Shown here piece by piece: positions 39,201 through 51,572 of a stretch of 64,000 nt of DNA. Source of the DNA: Micropterix aruncella (Eukaryota > Arthropoda > Insecta > Lepidoptera > Micropterigidae); assembly GCA_944548615.1 (NCBI GenBank), contig OX155951.1, positions 24,548,915 to 24,612,914 of the forward strand, given 5' to 3'. Made by a program: the position numbers and the translations under genes. A model generated the notes under the pieces. The model saw nothing but the letters and a program-made list of their open reading frames with translations, was not told where the DNA came from and ran no database searches. Position 1 is the stretch's first letter. Every line of letters starts with the position of its first letter.

Positions 39201-40169
39201 AAAAAAAGAAGATATGACAAATCATGCATAACAATATTTTTTCCACAATTCTTCATGTATCTTTTCCCTTTCAATACTTAAGACTTTCAGAAAGCTCCTG
39301 GAATATAATAAATCGAAATAGTTTTGTTATTAAATACGGAATACTTAATCTTATCTTAATATTTGAAAGAATTTTTAAAATCGCACAAAGCGTTCTTGAG
39401 TTATGGCCTGTTAAGCTCATAATTGTAACTCAGAAACACATACTCCACTTGAACATTTTATTTTGTAATCGTTTTTTGTTTTTAATTCGGAGCAGCAATA
39501 AAAGTCACCAAACAGCTAAAATAGTGATTTTTCAGTCGTCCTTTTAAATATGGCAGCCCTATTTAGTCGTAGGTACGGACCCTAACTATTCCCATTGATA
39601 AATAAAATAGATTTTGGGAGAATGTTGAAATTGGACAATGCGTTCTTAACATATCGATGACAGATGGACATATAGACGGACAGAAAGATTTTTTTCGTGT
39701 TCTTAATTCGAAACGTCGAGAAATTTGGTTAAACGTGGAGAAATTAGATTTTGAGCGAAATCAATTTTTGTTTTTTTATTTTGGTAAATGGAAGACTCTT
39801 TGCATAAGTGTTGTGTTGCAAGATCTAACTGGCGCTAGCGTAAAAAAAACCCCAATGACAACCAAATGAAACAAATCTATTCTACAGCCAAAGAACTTCA
39901 TTTTTAAAAATCGAAATTACTTTAGAAGCAGCCTGGTTATATACAATGTTTGAATGCCCAAAACTTATTACACGGGGTAATGCAAGGTCCATGCAACTGA
40001 AAAACATGTATCTAGCATATGTTTAGATATATGTACATCCGGGTGAATGTACGGGTGTGAGCGAGGAAGGAGCAATATAGCTGGGGGTCGATTTTTGAAC
40101 GGGAGAGATAATGTAGAATTCGAGGTGAAGTCATTTTGATCGCTTTTCAATTTAGGTTCGACAGTAGAA
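39201..40169. other. unassigned sequence
   Basis: Contains a (GACA)-like stretch at 39658-39685 similar in type to that in the 2.3 kb tandem repeat. No gene was found. Confidence 0.4.
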
Positions 40170-40470
40170 TCAGAAAGTGATTGATATATATCGTCATCTC
40201 GAATACGTCATCTTCTCTATCGATTCAAAAACCCCCATCATCGTAATCACAACAACAACTCGTAGCAAAGTCAACATAGTCCTTCCTAAATCCGTCTGTT
40301 TGACTATGATCCAAAAGTCATTTGTGTATTTAGCCCTTAAACCCTTTAATAACCTTCCAATGACAATACAGATTTAGAACCAAAAATATTCGAATATAGA
40401 GTTAAACACTGGTCCATCACACATGCTATTTATAAGATAGACGACATCGAAAAATATTACAATATCTTTA
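40170..40470 (+). pseudogene. jockey-type RT C-terminal remnant
   Basis: The frame around 40255-40375 reads TRSKVNIVLPKSVCLTM, then QKSFVYLALKPFNNLP, the conserved end of jockey/CR1-like RTs ('...Y...+.FN.LP..I'). A stop follows, then a shifted piece ending near KYYN at about 40460. It is only the last 80-100 codons of the ORF and is 5'-truncated. Confidence 0.6.
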
Positions 40471-40930
40471 ATATCTTTAATATAGGTATATATTTATTAT
40501 GAAAAATAATATCATATAATTAAGATACCCCTATTATTCTTATGTTGAAACATATGAGGTAAACCTCTTATTAATTGCTTGATAATATTTGATTATTCAT
40601 TATTGTCGTTTTACGTATGGCTCTATTAAGAATATATCTTTTATTTGGCCTTACTTGGTAAATTTTAGTATTAATTTTACGCATAAAAAAATATATATTA
40701 CTTTTAAACAATTAGGATTATGTAGGATTTAGTATTTTAAACAATTAGGATTATGATATCCAACTGTACTCGCAATTTAGATAATTGAAAGACTATTGAC
40801 TATATTGACTATTAAAATCCTCATGGATCAAAAATGATACGAGTAATAGACTAATATTTTAACAATCGCTCATTCAAGAATAACATGCTTTTATCAACTG
40901 TAAACGAGAATGGATAGCAATATAGGAGCT
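40471..40930. other. AT-rich sequence, possibly retroelement 3' UTR
   Basis: It follows the RT tail. AAACAATTAGGATTATG is repeated at 40707 and 40740. Confidence 0.35.
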
Positions 40931-41220
40931 AGTAAAGTTTGCACGATTTTGTTGATGTGTTGGTGTTCGGATGGGCCAATCCACTATTTTTTTTAAAAAG
41001 GCGGCATGGTCGCTGCTGTGTGAGCCCACCCGCCGAATTGATAAGGCTCAAGAAAGGCTCCATTGGAGATATTTATGGCTGTTTCGGGCTTTTTATTGTT
41101 CCGTTTTATAGCCGCCCACCTTTTATATATTCCGCGCGGGTCTCGGAATATTTCTCTCAGATGGTTTTCATCTGCCCTTAGGATCACCTCTCCTCTCTAG
41201 CGCACACGCTTTTCAGCACA
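40931..41220. other. GC-richer island, possible conserved noncoding block
   Basis: Unique-looking sequence with TATTTATGGCTG and GTTTTATAGCCGCC words that resemble Hox/Cad-type sites. No gene was recognised. Confidence 0.35.
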
Positions 41221-41289
41221 CATGTATCTGTAATGAAAAGTAACACTTATACCAAAATATCGTGCAATTCGCATAAACAGACGAATATT

Positions 41290-41950
41290 AGGAGATGTCT
41301 ACTACAACGGGCAAACCCGTCACCTCAGGAAGTTTTAACGATAGTGATCGTTCTTTCTACCATGAAGTGAGCGGTAGAAGACGTTGAGATGATACAAATC
41401 TACCGTCCAGCAAAGCTCCGAACCCGCCAGAGTTCAACGCCTTACGGCGAGATACTATAAAGGTAAACCAGTGGGCCATCTCGCCCCCTGGCTACCAGTT
41501 TTGGCAGGATATCTCCGTCTGAAATTAACCTTCAGGAGACCTCCGTCCTCCCGACTGGTCACGGATTCCGAAGTCTATACGGATATACTCGTATGTCATT
41601 TCAAGAGTGGCATGACAACAGGTCAACGTCCACCCCTGCTGCTTAGGAGACAGTATATTTCCATAGTCTCCACACTCCTTCAGTAATTAGTCAGGGTACA
41701 CAACCGAATGGCTGACTCCGCACGGTGCGCAAACCGTCCAGTAGCGCCGGAGGGTCTACCCTCGGGAGAAACCGATCCACAAACTGTGAGGCCTGGGACG
41801 CGAGAGTCCTTTCCGGATTAGACCCTCGCATGAGGAGGCTCCTGAATAGGAGCTGAAGCGTTAGTTGGGCTGACCCAAAAAAACACGGTGGATCTTATGG
41901 CCCAAGCTGCACGAAACCATTCGTATCCAATCCATTCCCTACCAGACAGA
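41290..41950 (+). repeat. diverged GC-rich repeat family R-A, copy 1
   Basis: It is arranged head to tail with copy 2 at a period of 667 bp. Shared words: ACTACAACGGG, CAACGCCTTAC(G/T)GCGAG, CCGTCTGAAATTAACCTTCA, TCCCGACTGGT and GCACGGTGCGCAAACCGTCC. No coding frame was found. A third copy lies inverted at 61726-62760. Confidence 0.85.
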
Positions 41951-41956
41951 ATAACA

Positions 41957-42600
41957 GTAAGGCGGCGACTACAACGGGGGAACCCGTCACCCCAGGCTGG
42001 TTTAACGATATGTGATCATTAAACTGTCTATCTCTGCCAACAAATCCGTCAGAGGTCAACGCCTTACTGCGAGGCACGGTAAAGGTATCCAGCGGGCAGC
42101 CTCGCCCCGTGACTACCAGTATGAAAGCATATTTCCGTCTGAAATTAACCTTCAGGATACCTCCTGCCTCCCGACTGGTTACAGGACCGAGGTCATTTGC
42201 GCGTTCCTCTTCCTTGTGGTGATACGGTGCACACCGAATCTATCGCGGACCACGGCATCCTTTGCCCGGCTTATTCACCCGCGATCGGGTGGCTGAATGG
42301 TGTTTCAAGAGCAGCTGTCATAAGGTTAACAGCCACCCCCGCTCTATAGGAAACATTACTGTTCCCAGACTCCCCTGGCTGTTTGTCGGAAGGAGCAATC
42401 GATTGGCTGATGTCGCACGGTGCGCAAACCGTCCAGGAGCGCCCGAAGGTTGACTTCTAGGGAAAACTGGCCCGAAGGCCAGAGTCCTACCCTGGCTCGC
42501 ACTTCTACGTGGAGGCCGTCGGATGGGTGTTGACTTGTAAGTATGACTGACCCTAAACACATGGGTCTTACTGGCCAAACTGCAATAGGGTCCATTAGCT
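41957..42600 (+). repeat. diverged GC-rich repeat family R-A, copy 2
   Basis: See copy 1. Open frames at 42012-42667 on both strands do not stay open in the sister copies, so they are not genes. Confidence 0.85.
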
Positions 42601-43630
42601 CCAAAAAAACAGAAAAATTCCCATTTTCGTGATTATCTCTTTTATTTATGACTCTGTGAGCAGACATGATACTCTGTGAGTACTGTCAGTTGTGCCTGCA
42701 CTAACAGCATTATATTTGATCAAAATACTTATTATCCACAAGACTGTACAACCTCCTTACTCCCTTGCATGACGCGTTTATTATGCGCGTCACGTTCAGG
42801 CGGTTTCAGGCATTTCGAGACGAACCAAATGCAAAGTCTGCCTTCTCTCTCTCTCGCGTTCTCGATATCGCGAAGAAGAGAAAGACAGCACTATAATATA
42901 ATGAAAATTTCCATCACTCCGTCCGCATTGTCCAACAGATAGAACAAAGCAAATATATCGATGGATTATTGAACATATCTGTATAAGTAAGCTGAAAGTA
43001 GGAGGGTAGATATTTTCCGGGCGGCAGGAAAGCCGCGCTTGATGGTAACAAATGGGGTGGAAAATTTGAGCGGTTGAAATTCATTGAAACAAAAAGAAAT
43101 GGCAGAGCGAGAAAGGGGAAAAATCGACGTCATTTCTCTTCGGACGACGCAGGGCAGTCGGGGTAGGAAACCTCGGACACGGAGCCTACTTGCACCTTTC
43201 ATGCCTCTACGTAGCTATGTATGTATGTATATACAAGCAAGCTTAGAATGGCTACTGAAATTTAATTTATTTATTGCATGTACAAAAATGTAGCTACAAT
43301 GGGATCGATTGCGTTTCTTTGCGAACTAAAACTGAAATTAGTTCAAGCGAGCGAAATAGAGCAATACTTTAGAGAGGAATATGAAATGAACGATCGTCGA
43401 TAAAAACAACCTGTCGAACTTATTATACTCGTCCGAATAAATTTGAACTCATTTCGTGTGGTCCTTTGGTGGGTAGTTTTAATGCGAAAAAGTGCAACCG
43501 TTCATTTCACATTCCGCTCTAGCGTATTGCCCTGTCTCGTTCACACGAACTATTTTTCGATTTTAGTCTACGAAGAAGAGCAATTGAGCCACTTTTACAA
43601 TCGAACACTGTAAAAACACTCACTGTATCC
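42601..43630. other. unassigned sequence
   Basis: Mixed composition with a CT-rich run near 42845. No domain was found in the frames here. Confidence 0.4.
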
Positions 43631-43634
43631 TGTC

Positions 43635-44164
43635 TTACGTCCTTGCGTTCGGCGTTCGGTGCCATGGCGGGAACATTTTCAGAAGAGGATTCCACGTAGA
43701 AGAGAGTTTGTAACCGTCGTGTCTATTGAAGTTCCGGGTTCTTCTTATTTCAATGGCTTCCCGGATCAAGCGAGGAAAGTAGAATTGTTCCTTGGATAGC
43801 ACAATTTGATTTTGAAACTGCATCCAGTTGTTACTTCCGCTATCCAATATATGTTCGCAGATCGCCGATTTTCTCGCTGAACGTTTTTAACTGCTTTGAT
43901 GTGTTCTTTCAGTCGCATGGCTGTGGGCCGTTTCGTTTGTCCAACGTAGGCTAAACCGCAACTGCATTCGACTTTATACACACCCGGGGTTTGAAGTGGT
44001 ATTACATCTTTTACAGGCCTCAAAAATCGAGCTATATTTTGGGTCGGCTTGAAGATTTTTATATCGAATCTGTTTAGCATCTGGACAACGGCGGCTGCAA
44101 CGTCACCGAAACTTCGGTTGCTACAAATTTCACGCGGTAAATTCGTTTATATCCTATTTATAAT
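43635..44164 (-). pseudogene. Penelope-like element: truncated RT end with GIY-YIG endonuclease
   Basis: On the minus strand the frame starts at about 44080 with LNRFDIKIFKPTQNIARFL, then VKDVIPLQTPGVYKVECSCG and LAYVGQTKRPTAMRLKEHI. This is the GIY-YIG endonuclease of Penelope-like elements, with the extra Cys pair typical of the group. A frameshift near 43845-43870 leads to LDSGSNNWMQF and REAIEIRRTRNFNRHDG, the conserved end of the domain with its catalytic Glu. Upstream, at 44083-44164, lies pLTR-like sequence (GGTGACGTTGCAGCCGCC) directly joined to the truncated ORF. That is a common layout for 5'-truncated Penelope copies. The RT core is absent. Confidence 0.85.
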
Positions 44165-44390
44165 GGCAAACAACCGCAATAGTGTTCGATTCTGTATTTA
44201 AATATTAATATTTCTAGATAAAAAAACACGGAAAGGAAATGATTTTTTTTAATATGTAGGGAGTAATATAACTCTTACTTTTCTACAGAATTCTTTATGT
44301 TTTTATATTTTTCTTATTTTATTTTAATAACATAAAGAATTATATGTAATTAATTGAAGGTGGGTAAAATAAATCTGTCTGTTCTCTTTA
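44165..44390. other. AT-rich spacer
   Basis: Nothing was recognised. Confidence 0.35.
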
Positions 44391-45070
44391 TGAATTAGCG
44401 CTTAAGCGAAGAGAGCGTGTACATGGCAGGCGGGCGGCGAGCCGGGGATACCCTGGCCTGGCGTTGGCAACGATATAGCCGGCCAGAAAATACATTAATC
44501 TTGCCATATTTCTCTTGCGAGATACATTAAGCATTGTACGCCATTTATAAAGAACGTCTGACCATTTTCTCTTTGTGCTCTCCCGGGCAAGGCGTCGATA
44601 TATTACGCCCGCCGACGGGATGACTTGGCGGAAGCGAGCTCTTTCGTAATTTGTGGATTACAATTAAATATTTTCATTGCTATTAAATACTCGCTTAAAT
44701 GAATATAACTAAATTATCATACACCTTTCAATTCCCCTAGATTTGTCGCTATGTAATCATAGTCGTGCAGACAAACGTAGGTTTCCGTAATTTGGTAGCG
44801 GAACCGCAGCGACTCCGAGATGACGAGGGAATCCAAAGGGGGCGTGAGGGAGACAACATCCCCACCCTAACCCTCTTTCTCCCTTGCAGCAGGCCGCCGC
44901 TCCCCCTCGAGTGGAATACCATGATATTTTATTGTTTCATTTCATGCGCCCCGTTGAATACGAATGTATTTATGTTATGGTTTTTATGCTGCTATATAAA
45001 CATTCCGCCACCCGACTGAAATAAACGAGCGGATGAACGAGGAATGTGCGCGCCTAGGATGCTTTCAGCT
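44391..45070. other. GC-richer island, possible conserved noncoding block
   Basis: A unique-looking segment with alternating CG-rich and AATTA-containing pieces. The frame 44765-45019 has no domain. Confidence 0.35.
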
Positions 45071-45124
45071 GATTCCGACTTTCTTTGTTCTCTGTCCTTA
45101 CGCTGAGTCAGAATATTGTAGAAG

Positions 45125-45870
45125 ATTTGGAATTTTAAGAAATTGGTGGGAGATTATTACTTATCGTAAATAAACAGCTGCCGATTTTGGTTATTTTTGA
45201 TATATTTTGTACAAAAGTGTTTATTGTACTTGTACAAACATAACAGCAAAATTTCTGGTAAATTATTAGTAATTGGAAATAAACAACTGTCGATTTTGAT
45301 TATTTAAGTATTATATATTTTGTACAAAAATGTTTATTGTACTTCTACAAACATAACAGTAAATTTGTTGGGAAATTATTATTAATTGGGAATAAACAGC
45401 TGTCGATTCTGGTTATTTTTTATATATTTTGTACAAAAATGTTTATTGTACTTCTACAAACTTAACAGCCAAATTGTTGGAAAATTATTATTAATTGGAA
45501 ATAATATTTAATTTATTATATATTTTGTACAAAAATGTTTATTGTACTGCTACAAACATAACAGCCAAATTGCTGGAAAATTATTATTAATGGGAAACAA
45601 ACATCTGTCGATTTTGCTTTTTTTAAATATATTTTGTACAAAAATGTTTATTGTACTTCTACAAACGTAACAGCCGAATTGCTGGAATAAACAGCTGTCG
45701 ATTTTGGTTATTTATTATATATTTTGTACAAAAATATTTATAGTACTTTTACAAACATAACAGCCAAATTGATGGGAAATTATTATTAATTGAAAATGAA
45801 CAGCTGTCGATTTTGGTTATTTTTTATACATAATGTGCAAAAACTGTTTATTGTACTTCTACAATCATAA
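45125..45870. repeat. minisatellite, about 85-118 bp unit, 7 copies
   Basis: Seven units are marked by TTTTGTACAAAA(A/G)TGTTTATTGTAC (the last is variant), then CTACAAACATAACAG, AATTATTATTAATTGG and AAACAGCTGTCGATT. Unit length varies by internal deletions. It is noncoding. Confidence 0.9.
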
Positions 45871-46539
45871 CAACCATCTTCATTCTTAATTAAGTGTGAT
45901 ATATCTGAGACAAAATAATAGCGTTTTGAGGCTGTATAATTTAATAATCCAGGTGTTGATTTTGAATCGATATAGAAAATGTCCTTATACGAGATGACGT
46001 TATATCTCACTTTCGCAATTAATGTTTGAATTTCAATTGAAAGTGATAGAGAATGACGTCATTTGTTATTTGAATGAGCTTCAACTATTCAAGAATCATC
46101 CCTCATAGAGACAACCATTTTTTTCATATATCAAGACTAATAAATAGAAAATCAAATAATATAAACAAAAACTGAATTTCAGTTTAGGTATTTCGTTACA
46201 TCTCTTTTGCTAAAATTTTCCTCCGGGAGAAATTACCTCCAGGGTCGCCTAAAACTTTTAGATTAACCCTTATATGTGCCTCATAATTTCAAAATCATTA
46301 TATAAATTATTGGGTACGAATTATTTATAAATTATAATTTTTCCAATTTATTCAGACATTAGAGTGTTAATATTAGCAAAAAAAAAATATTGTTTAAAAA
46401 TATACCGTATTTATTTTTATTGAAAATATCGTAATTGACCAATAATTGTCAATAATGGTGATTTTTAAAGAAATAAATAAAATATTTATGGCGATTTTTT
46501 CCATTTGATTTTCTTTCTTTTATTACGTTTTTTTGTACA
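45871..46539. other. AT-rich sequence, nothing firm
   Basis: TTAACCCTTATATGTGCC at 46263 resembles a piggyBac-like end, but no matching right end was located. Confidence 0.35.
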
Positions 46540-46765
46540 TATGATTTCTGAATTAAATAATAATATAATCGAATTTTGGAAAAAAGTTGTAAATTTCCAT
46601 TTTATGGACCACAGGGACACTTATGTCTCATCAATTTATACAAAATGTATTGAAGCAATTTTCACAAAACTTAACATTTATGTATGTTATTTACATCGCC
46701 GTATAACAGTTGTATATGTATATAAAAAATCCTACCGCAAAGTTTATAATGCTATAAGTTTATAA
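46540..46765 (+). mobile_element. short dispersed repeat (MITE-like), same family as 3528-3757
   Basis: It matches the reverse complement of the insert in the 3.4 kb RT remnant (see that entry). The 86-codon frame over it is not a gene. Confidence 0.6.
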
Positions 46766-47559
46766 TCTAAAGGATATGATTATTTATTTTACTTATTTAC
46801 AATACTATTTACTTTACAGCGTATGGTGGTAAAGGTTTTTTGGCTGCTATTAAAATATCGCTAATCGTTTTCCAAATTTACGGCAGCATTCGCTAAAATT
46901 TCAAAAAGGCTTTTGAAATACTTCCAACATATACTGAAGATATATTGAAGATAAGGTATATAAATGATTATACAACGTTTTTATTTATTATAAATAGGAA
47001 CAGAATCATTTCAGAACATCGGATTTATAAAAAGAAAAACCGTTATTTTCCTTCTCCTCCTGCGTAGAGCAGAGCTTAGCAGCTCCCCTAGGAGGGCTGT
47101 CAGATTATTATCCCTTCCTCACAAGGTGGAGCAGGGCGGTAGGGAAAAGCGTCTCGACGCCGAACCCGCACTATTTTGTCAGTGAATTAATACCAACTAT
47201 GATGGAGATGTTTCAAGCGAATCACCTCGTACACGTGAACGATATGTTGTAGCATAGTCATCCATTTTGGAGGGTGTTATTCACTGTTATATTATCGCGT
47301 TTATACATTTAACCACATATATGTAGATGTAATGTACAAGTGGTTGCCACGCAGCCTTATAAATACAAACGGTTACAATAATAATCGTGTAACTACATAT
47401 TTAATGCGATCTATTATGGACGTTTCAAATAATCATCATAATAAATTATAATAAATTGAAGCATCAAATACCATTTTTGTCTATTTTCGACAGGAAACGA
47501 AGAGAATATTAACATATACATTAAAAAACTGAGGAATTTTCGTATCTTTATAGTATTAT
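46766..47559. other. unassigned sequence
   Basis: A GC-richer patch at 47045-47240 was not identified. Confidence 0.4.
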
Positions 47560-47872
47560 TCTATAAGTATATATGTATAATTTTTATTAATATTTATATG
47601 TATATGTATTTGTATATGTATGTATTTATTTAATTTTCATATTGTTACCTACTATCTTATGTATACATCTACTTAAATATAATATATTTTAGTCATTGCA
47701 TACAATTATTCATTGCATAAGCAATTGATACCTCATAAGTAAACTCCAATACATACATATAAAATAGATTAAGCTAATCTTAGTACAGGCGAGGCCTAGT
47801 TAGGTGGACTTTGTAGTTGCAATAAATGTACCTTTATAAATTTAATAAAGAAATTTGAATTTGAATTTGAAC
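47560..47872 (+). repeat. 3' end of a non-LTR retrotransposon
   Basis: AT-rich 3' UTR-like DNA ends in GAGGCCTAGTTAGG (47791-47804), AATAAAG and a (GAATTT)n tail at 47855-47870. The GCCTAGTTAGG word also sits just before the (AATA)n tail of the CR1/jockey-like copy at 57778. No coding part is left. Confidence 0.6.
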
Positions 47873-48615
47873 CTATTTATGCATCGAGGAATGTTTTCTT
47901 TATTATAACATTCTTCTTTCTCTTAACCTTGTTTTCTTTCTAATAACTCTTTTACTATTTATTTCTTTCTTCCATTCTCTTTTTCTTTTAACTTTCTTTT
48001 CTGTCTAACGACCTCTTTCCCTCTTTCTTCCTTTTAGTTTAAGGTCTATCCTTTCTGTCTCACTCTATTTAATGGATTTTTTATGTTAAATTTTAATGCC
48101 AATTATATAATGGAATTACGTTATTTTTAGAACCGCATTTTAGGGAAATTTAGTTTTTAGCGATCGTTTTACTACAACGTATAATTTTTAACTGTCCACC
48201 CTGGAACGGGTTAGTCTCAGTTGAGTGTCAAAACCGAATAAGCATGAGGTTTATATTTTGCAATTCAGTGCTTTTCATTTTTGTAAGCAAAATCAATATT
48301 TCATAGAAATTAATCATTAAATAATAAGTAAATACATGAAAATGTATTATTTCGAAAGAAGATAGGACGTTGGGTCCGCCTTGATAAGATGGAATGGAAC
48401 ATGCAGATTTTTTATTGTTATCCATATAGTAGGCACTAGATGGGGTAATTCTTAATTTCAAAATAATTAACCGAGTCTTTTGGGAGCAGAACCGACAAGG
48501 GTAAAAAATAAGAAGCATCTCTTTCTCTTAAAAAACTCAATTTTATTGTCTTGGATGGAAAAGCATTAAATTTTCTTATGTATCTACCTTAAAATATCTC
48601 TTTTCCTTACCTGTT
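47873..48615. other. AT-rich and CT-rich sequence
   Basis: A long T/C-rich stretch at 47890-48065. No gene was found. Confidence 0.4.
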
Positions 48616-49010
48616 TAACTATACATATTTCCGGGGCGTCTTATTCCCGGGGCAACCCCCAGGCGACCATAATATTTTCCCATTTGCGTTATCGCGCATA
48701 AAGTCGAGTTGTGTACGGCGGAACGCGCCGAGAGCGGGCCATATTTACATAGTATCATAACGGGCAGGTAAAGAGAGGGTGAGCGTCGAGCGGCGTCGCG
48801 ACGCCAAACGACCCCTGGCGCTCTCTGGCCGCGGCGCCGGCTATTACATTTAATATTGAATCAAAATGGCGACAGCGAAATTTCCATCCGCGATAAAATA
48901 AAGCCGCTCGGGAATTTGATAACGGGAAATGTGACGATAACTGTTGATATACGGTGTGGCCTGGATGCGAAATGTTTTGGGTGGTTGTCGCAGAAAAGCA
49001 TTGCGCTAAT
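48616..49010. other. GC-rich island, possible conserved noncoding block
   Basis: CG-rich unique-looking DNA (CGAGCGGCGTCGCGACGCC near 48786) grading into ATAAAATAAAGCCGCTCGGG. No gene was recognised. Confidence 0.35.
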
Positions 49011-49159
49011 ACAACACTACTTATAGGTAAGTTATAAGAACCTCACAACGCAACCATATTTTTCTCAAAACGCGCGAAGATAATAGCATCGATTACATAG
49101 GATACTAATGGTATTACCCGGCGTTGCCCTTGTTATCTCCATTCTCAAATACCTATGTA

Positions 49160-49350
49160 ATACCAGTTGAACAGTATATAAGTTGATGTGCTGCAGCGCC
49201 ACCTAGTGGCGAGTAAAAACAAAGTTAATAGCGCGAAAATATTATGCGTGTTCATAATATTTGTAAAAAAAAAATGTCTATTTGTAAAAATTTTCATGGT
49301 GATCAGTTGAGCGGTATAAAAGTTGTCGTGCTGCAGCGCCATCTGCAGCA
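49160..49350. repeat. two copies of a CTGCAGCGCCA(C/T)CT-containing repeat
   Basis: CAGTTGA(A/G)C(A/G)GTATA(T/A)AA followed by GTGCTGCAGCGCCA(C/T)CT occurs at about 49164-49206 and 49305-49347, in direct orientation about 140 bp apart. TTACCCGGCGTTGCCC lies upstream at 49114. Confidence 0.6.
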
Positions 49351-49460
49351 TTATACCCCTATAAAATATTTAAATACAATACATAAAATACTACAAAATA
49401 GAAAATACTACAAAATCAAGCATAATCAATGATAATAAGGAATGCCTTCGGTGCCTGCTC

Positions 49461-50841
<1,381 letters not shown>

Positions 50842-51104
50842 ATTTCAGGAGAGATGGACCAGCGGGTGAGACGGACCATCGCAATTTCTCCTAAACTACA
50901 AATATTTTTCCTAATCTGGCAACACTCAAGTGTTCCTGTCAAACTAGTTGCAAAGTCTATGCGACAAGGCGGCAAAAGTTTATTTTGGTTTTTAAGAAAA
51001 ACTATGACGGTGTGTCAGTTTTTTTTATGCTTGTAGTCATAGCGAAGGCACGTAGCGAATATTAAATTTGTATGATAAAAATTGGCACCACTGTAGGGGA
51101 GCGA

Positions 51105-51515
51105 GGGGCTTGTTGTAACAGGGGTAAGTAGTAACAGGGATTTTTCACCAGGAACTTAAACTTTGTTAACGTATTTGTTTTACTCAATCTTACCTTTATA
51201 TCGCGCAACATCATGTCGTCATAGCCAGTGTCCCGCCAGACGGCGCAGTGAGCGGACGTACGTACGTGCTTTATTTCTGCCAGGTAATGTATTATTAATA
51301 CTCTCGTAAAATTTGGTTAGCCTTATTAGTATTGACTAATTTGAAAGTTTTTGTATTTTATTTATATTTAAATTTATCTATCTCTGGTGTTGTATAACAG
51401 TTTTTAACATTACTAAGTTGATTAAATAGTTACCTTTATAAATGTTCAATATTATACTCTGGGGTTAGTTGTAACAAAATATTGGGGCAAGTTGTAACAT
51501 GTTACAACTTGCCCC
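51105..51515. repeat. left subterminal motif array of element B
   Basis: Copies at 51105-51119, 51121-51135, 51461-51475, 51484-51498 and (inverted) 51501-51515. The last two form a perfect palindrome with 15 bp arms and two extra bases at the centre. They are probably transposase binding sites. Confidence 0.7.
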
Positions 51516-51572
51516 CGACTTATCAATAACGGTTTCTTAGCAACCTTGTAATTTAAGTTTTTTTCTTCCAGA

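Noticed and set aside
42012..42667. Overlapping frames of 63-103 codons on both strands
   Set aside because: They lie in R-A copy 2 and are not kept open in copies 1 and 3, so they follow from GC-rich noncoding repeat sequence.
45125..45870. CRISPR-like array of repeats
   Set aside because: Units are directly adjacent with variable deletions and there are no unique spacers. This is a eukaryotic minisatellite.
46263..46765. piggyBac-like element starting with TTAACCCTTATATGTGCC
   Set aside because: No right end with matching GGGTTAA was found, so only the short dispersed repeat at 46540-46765 is reported.
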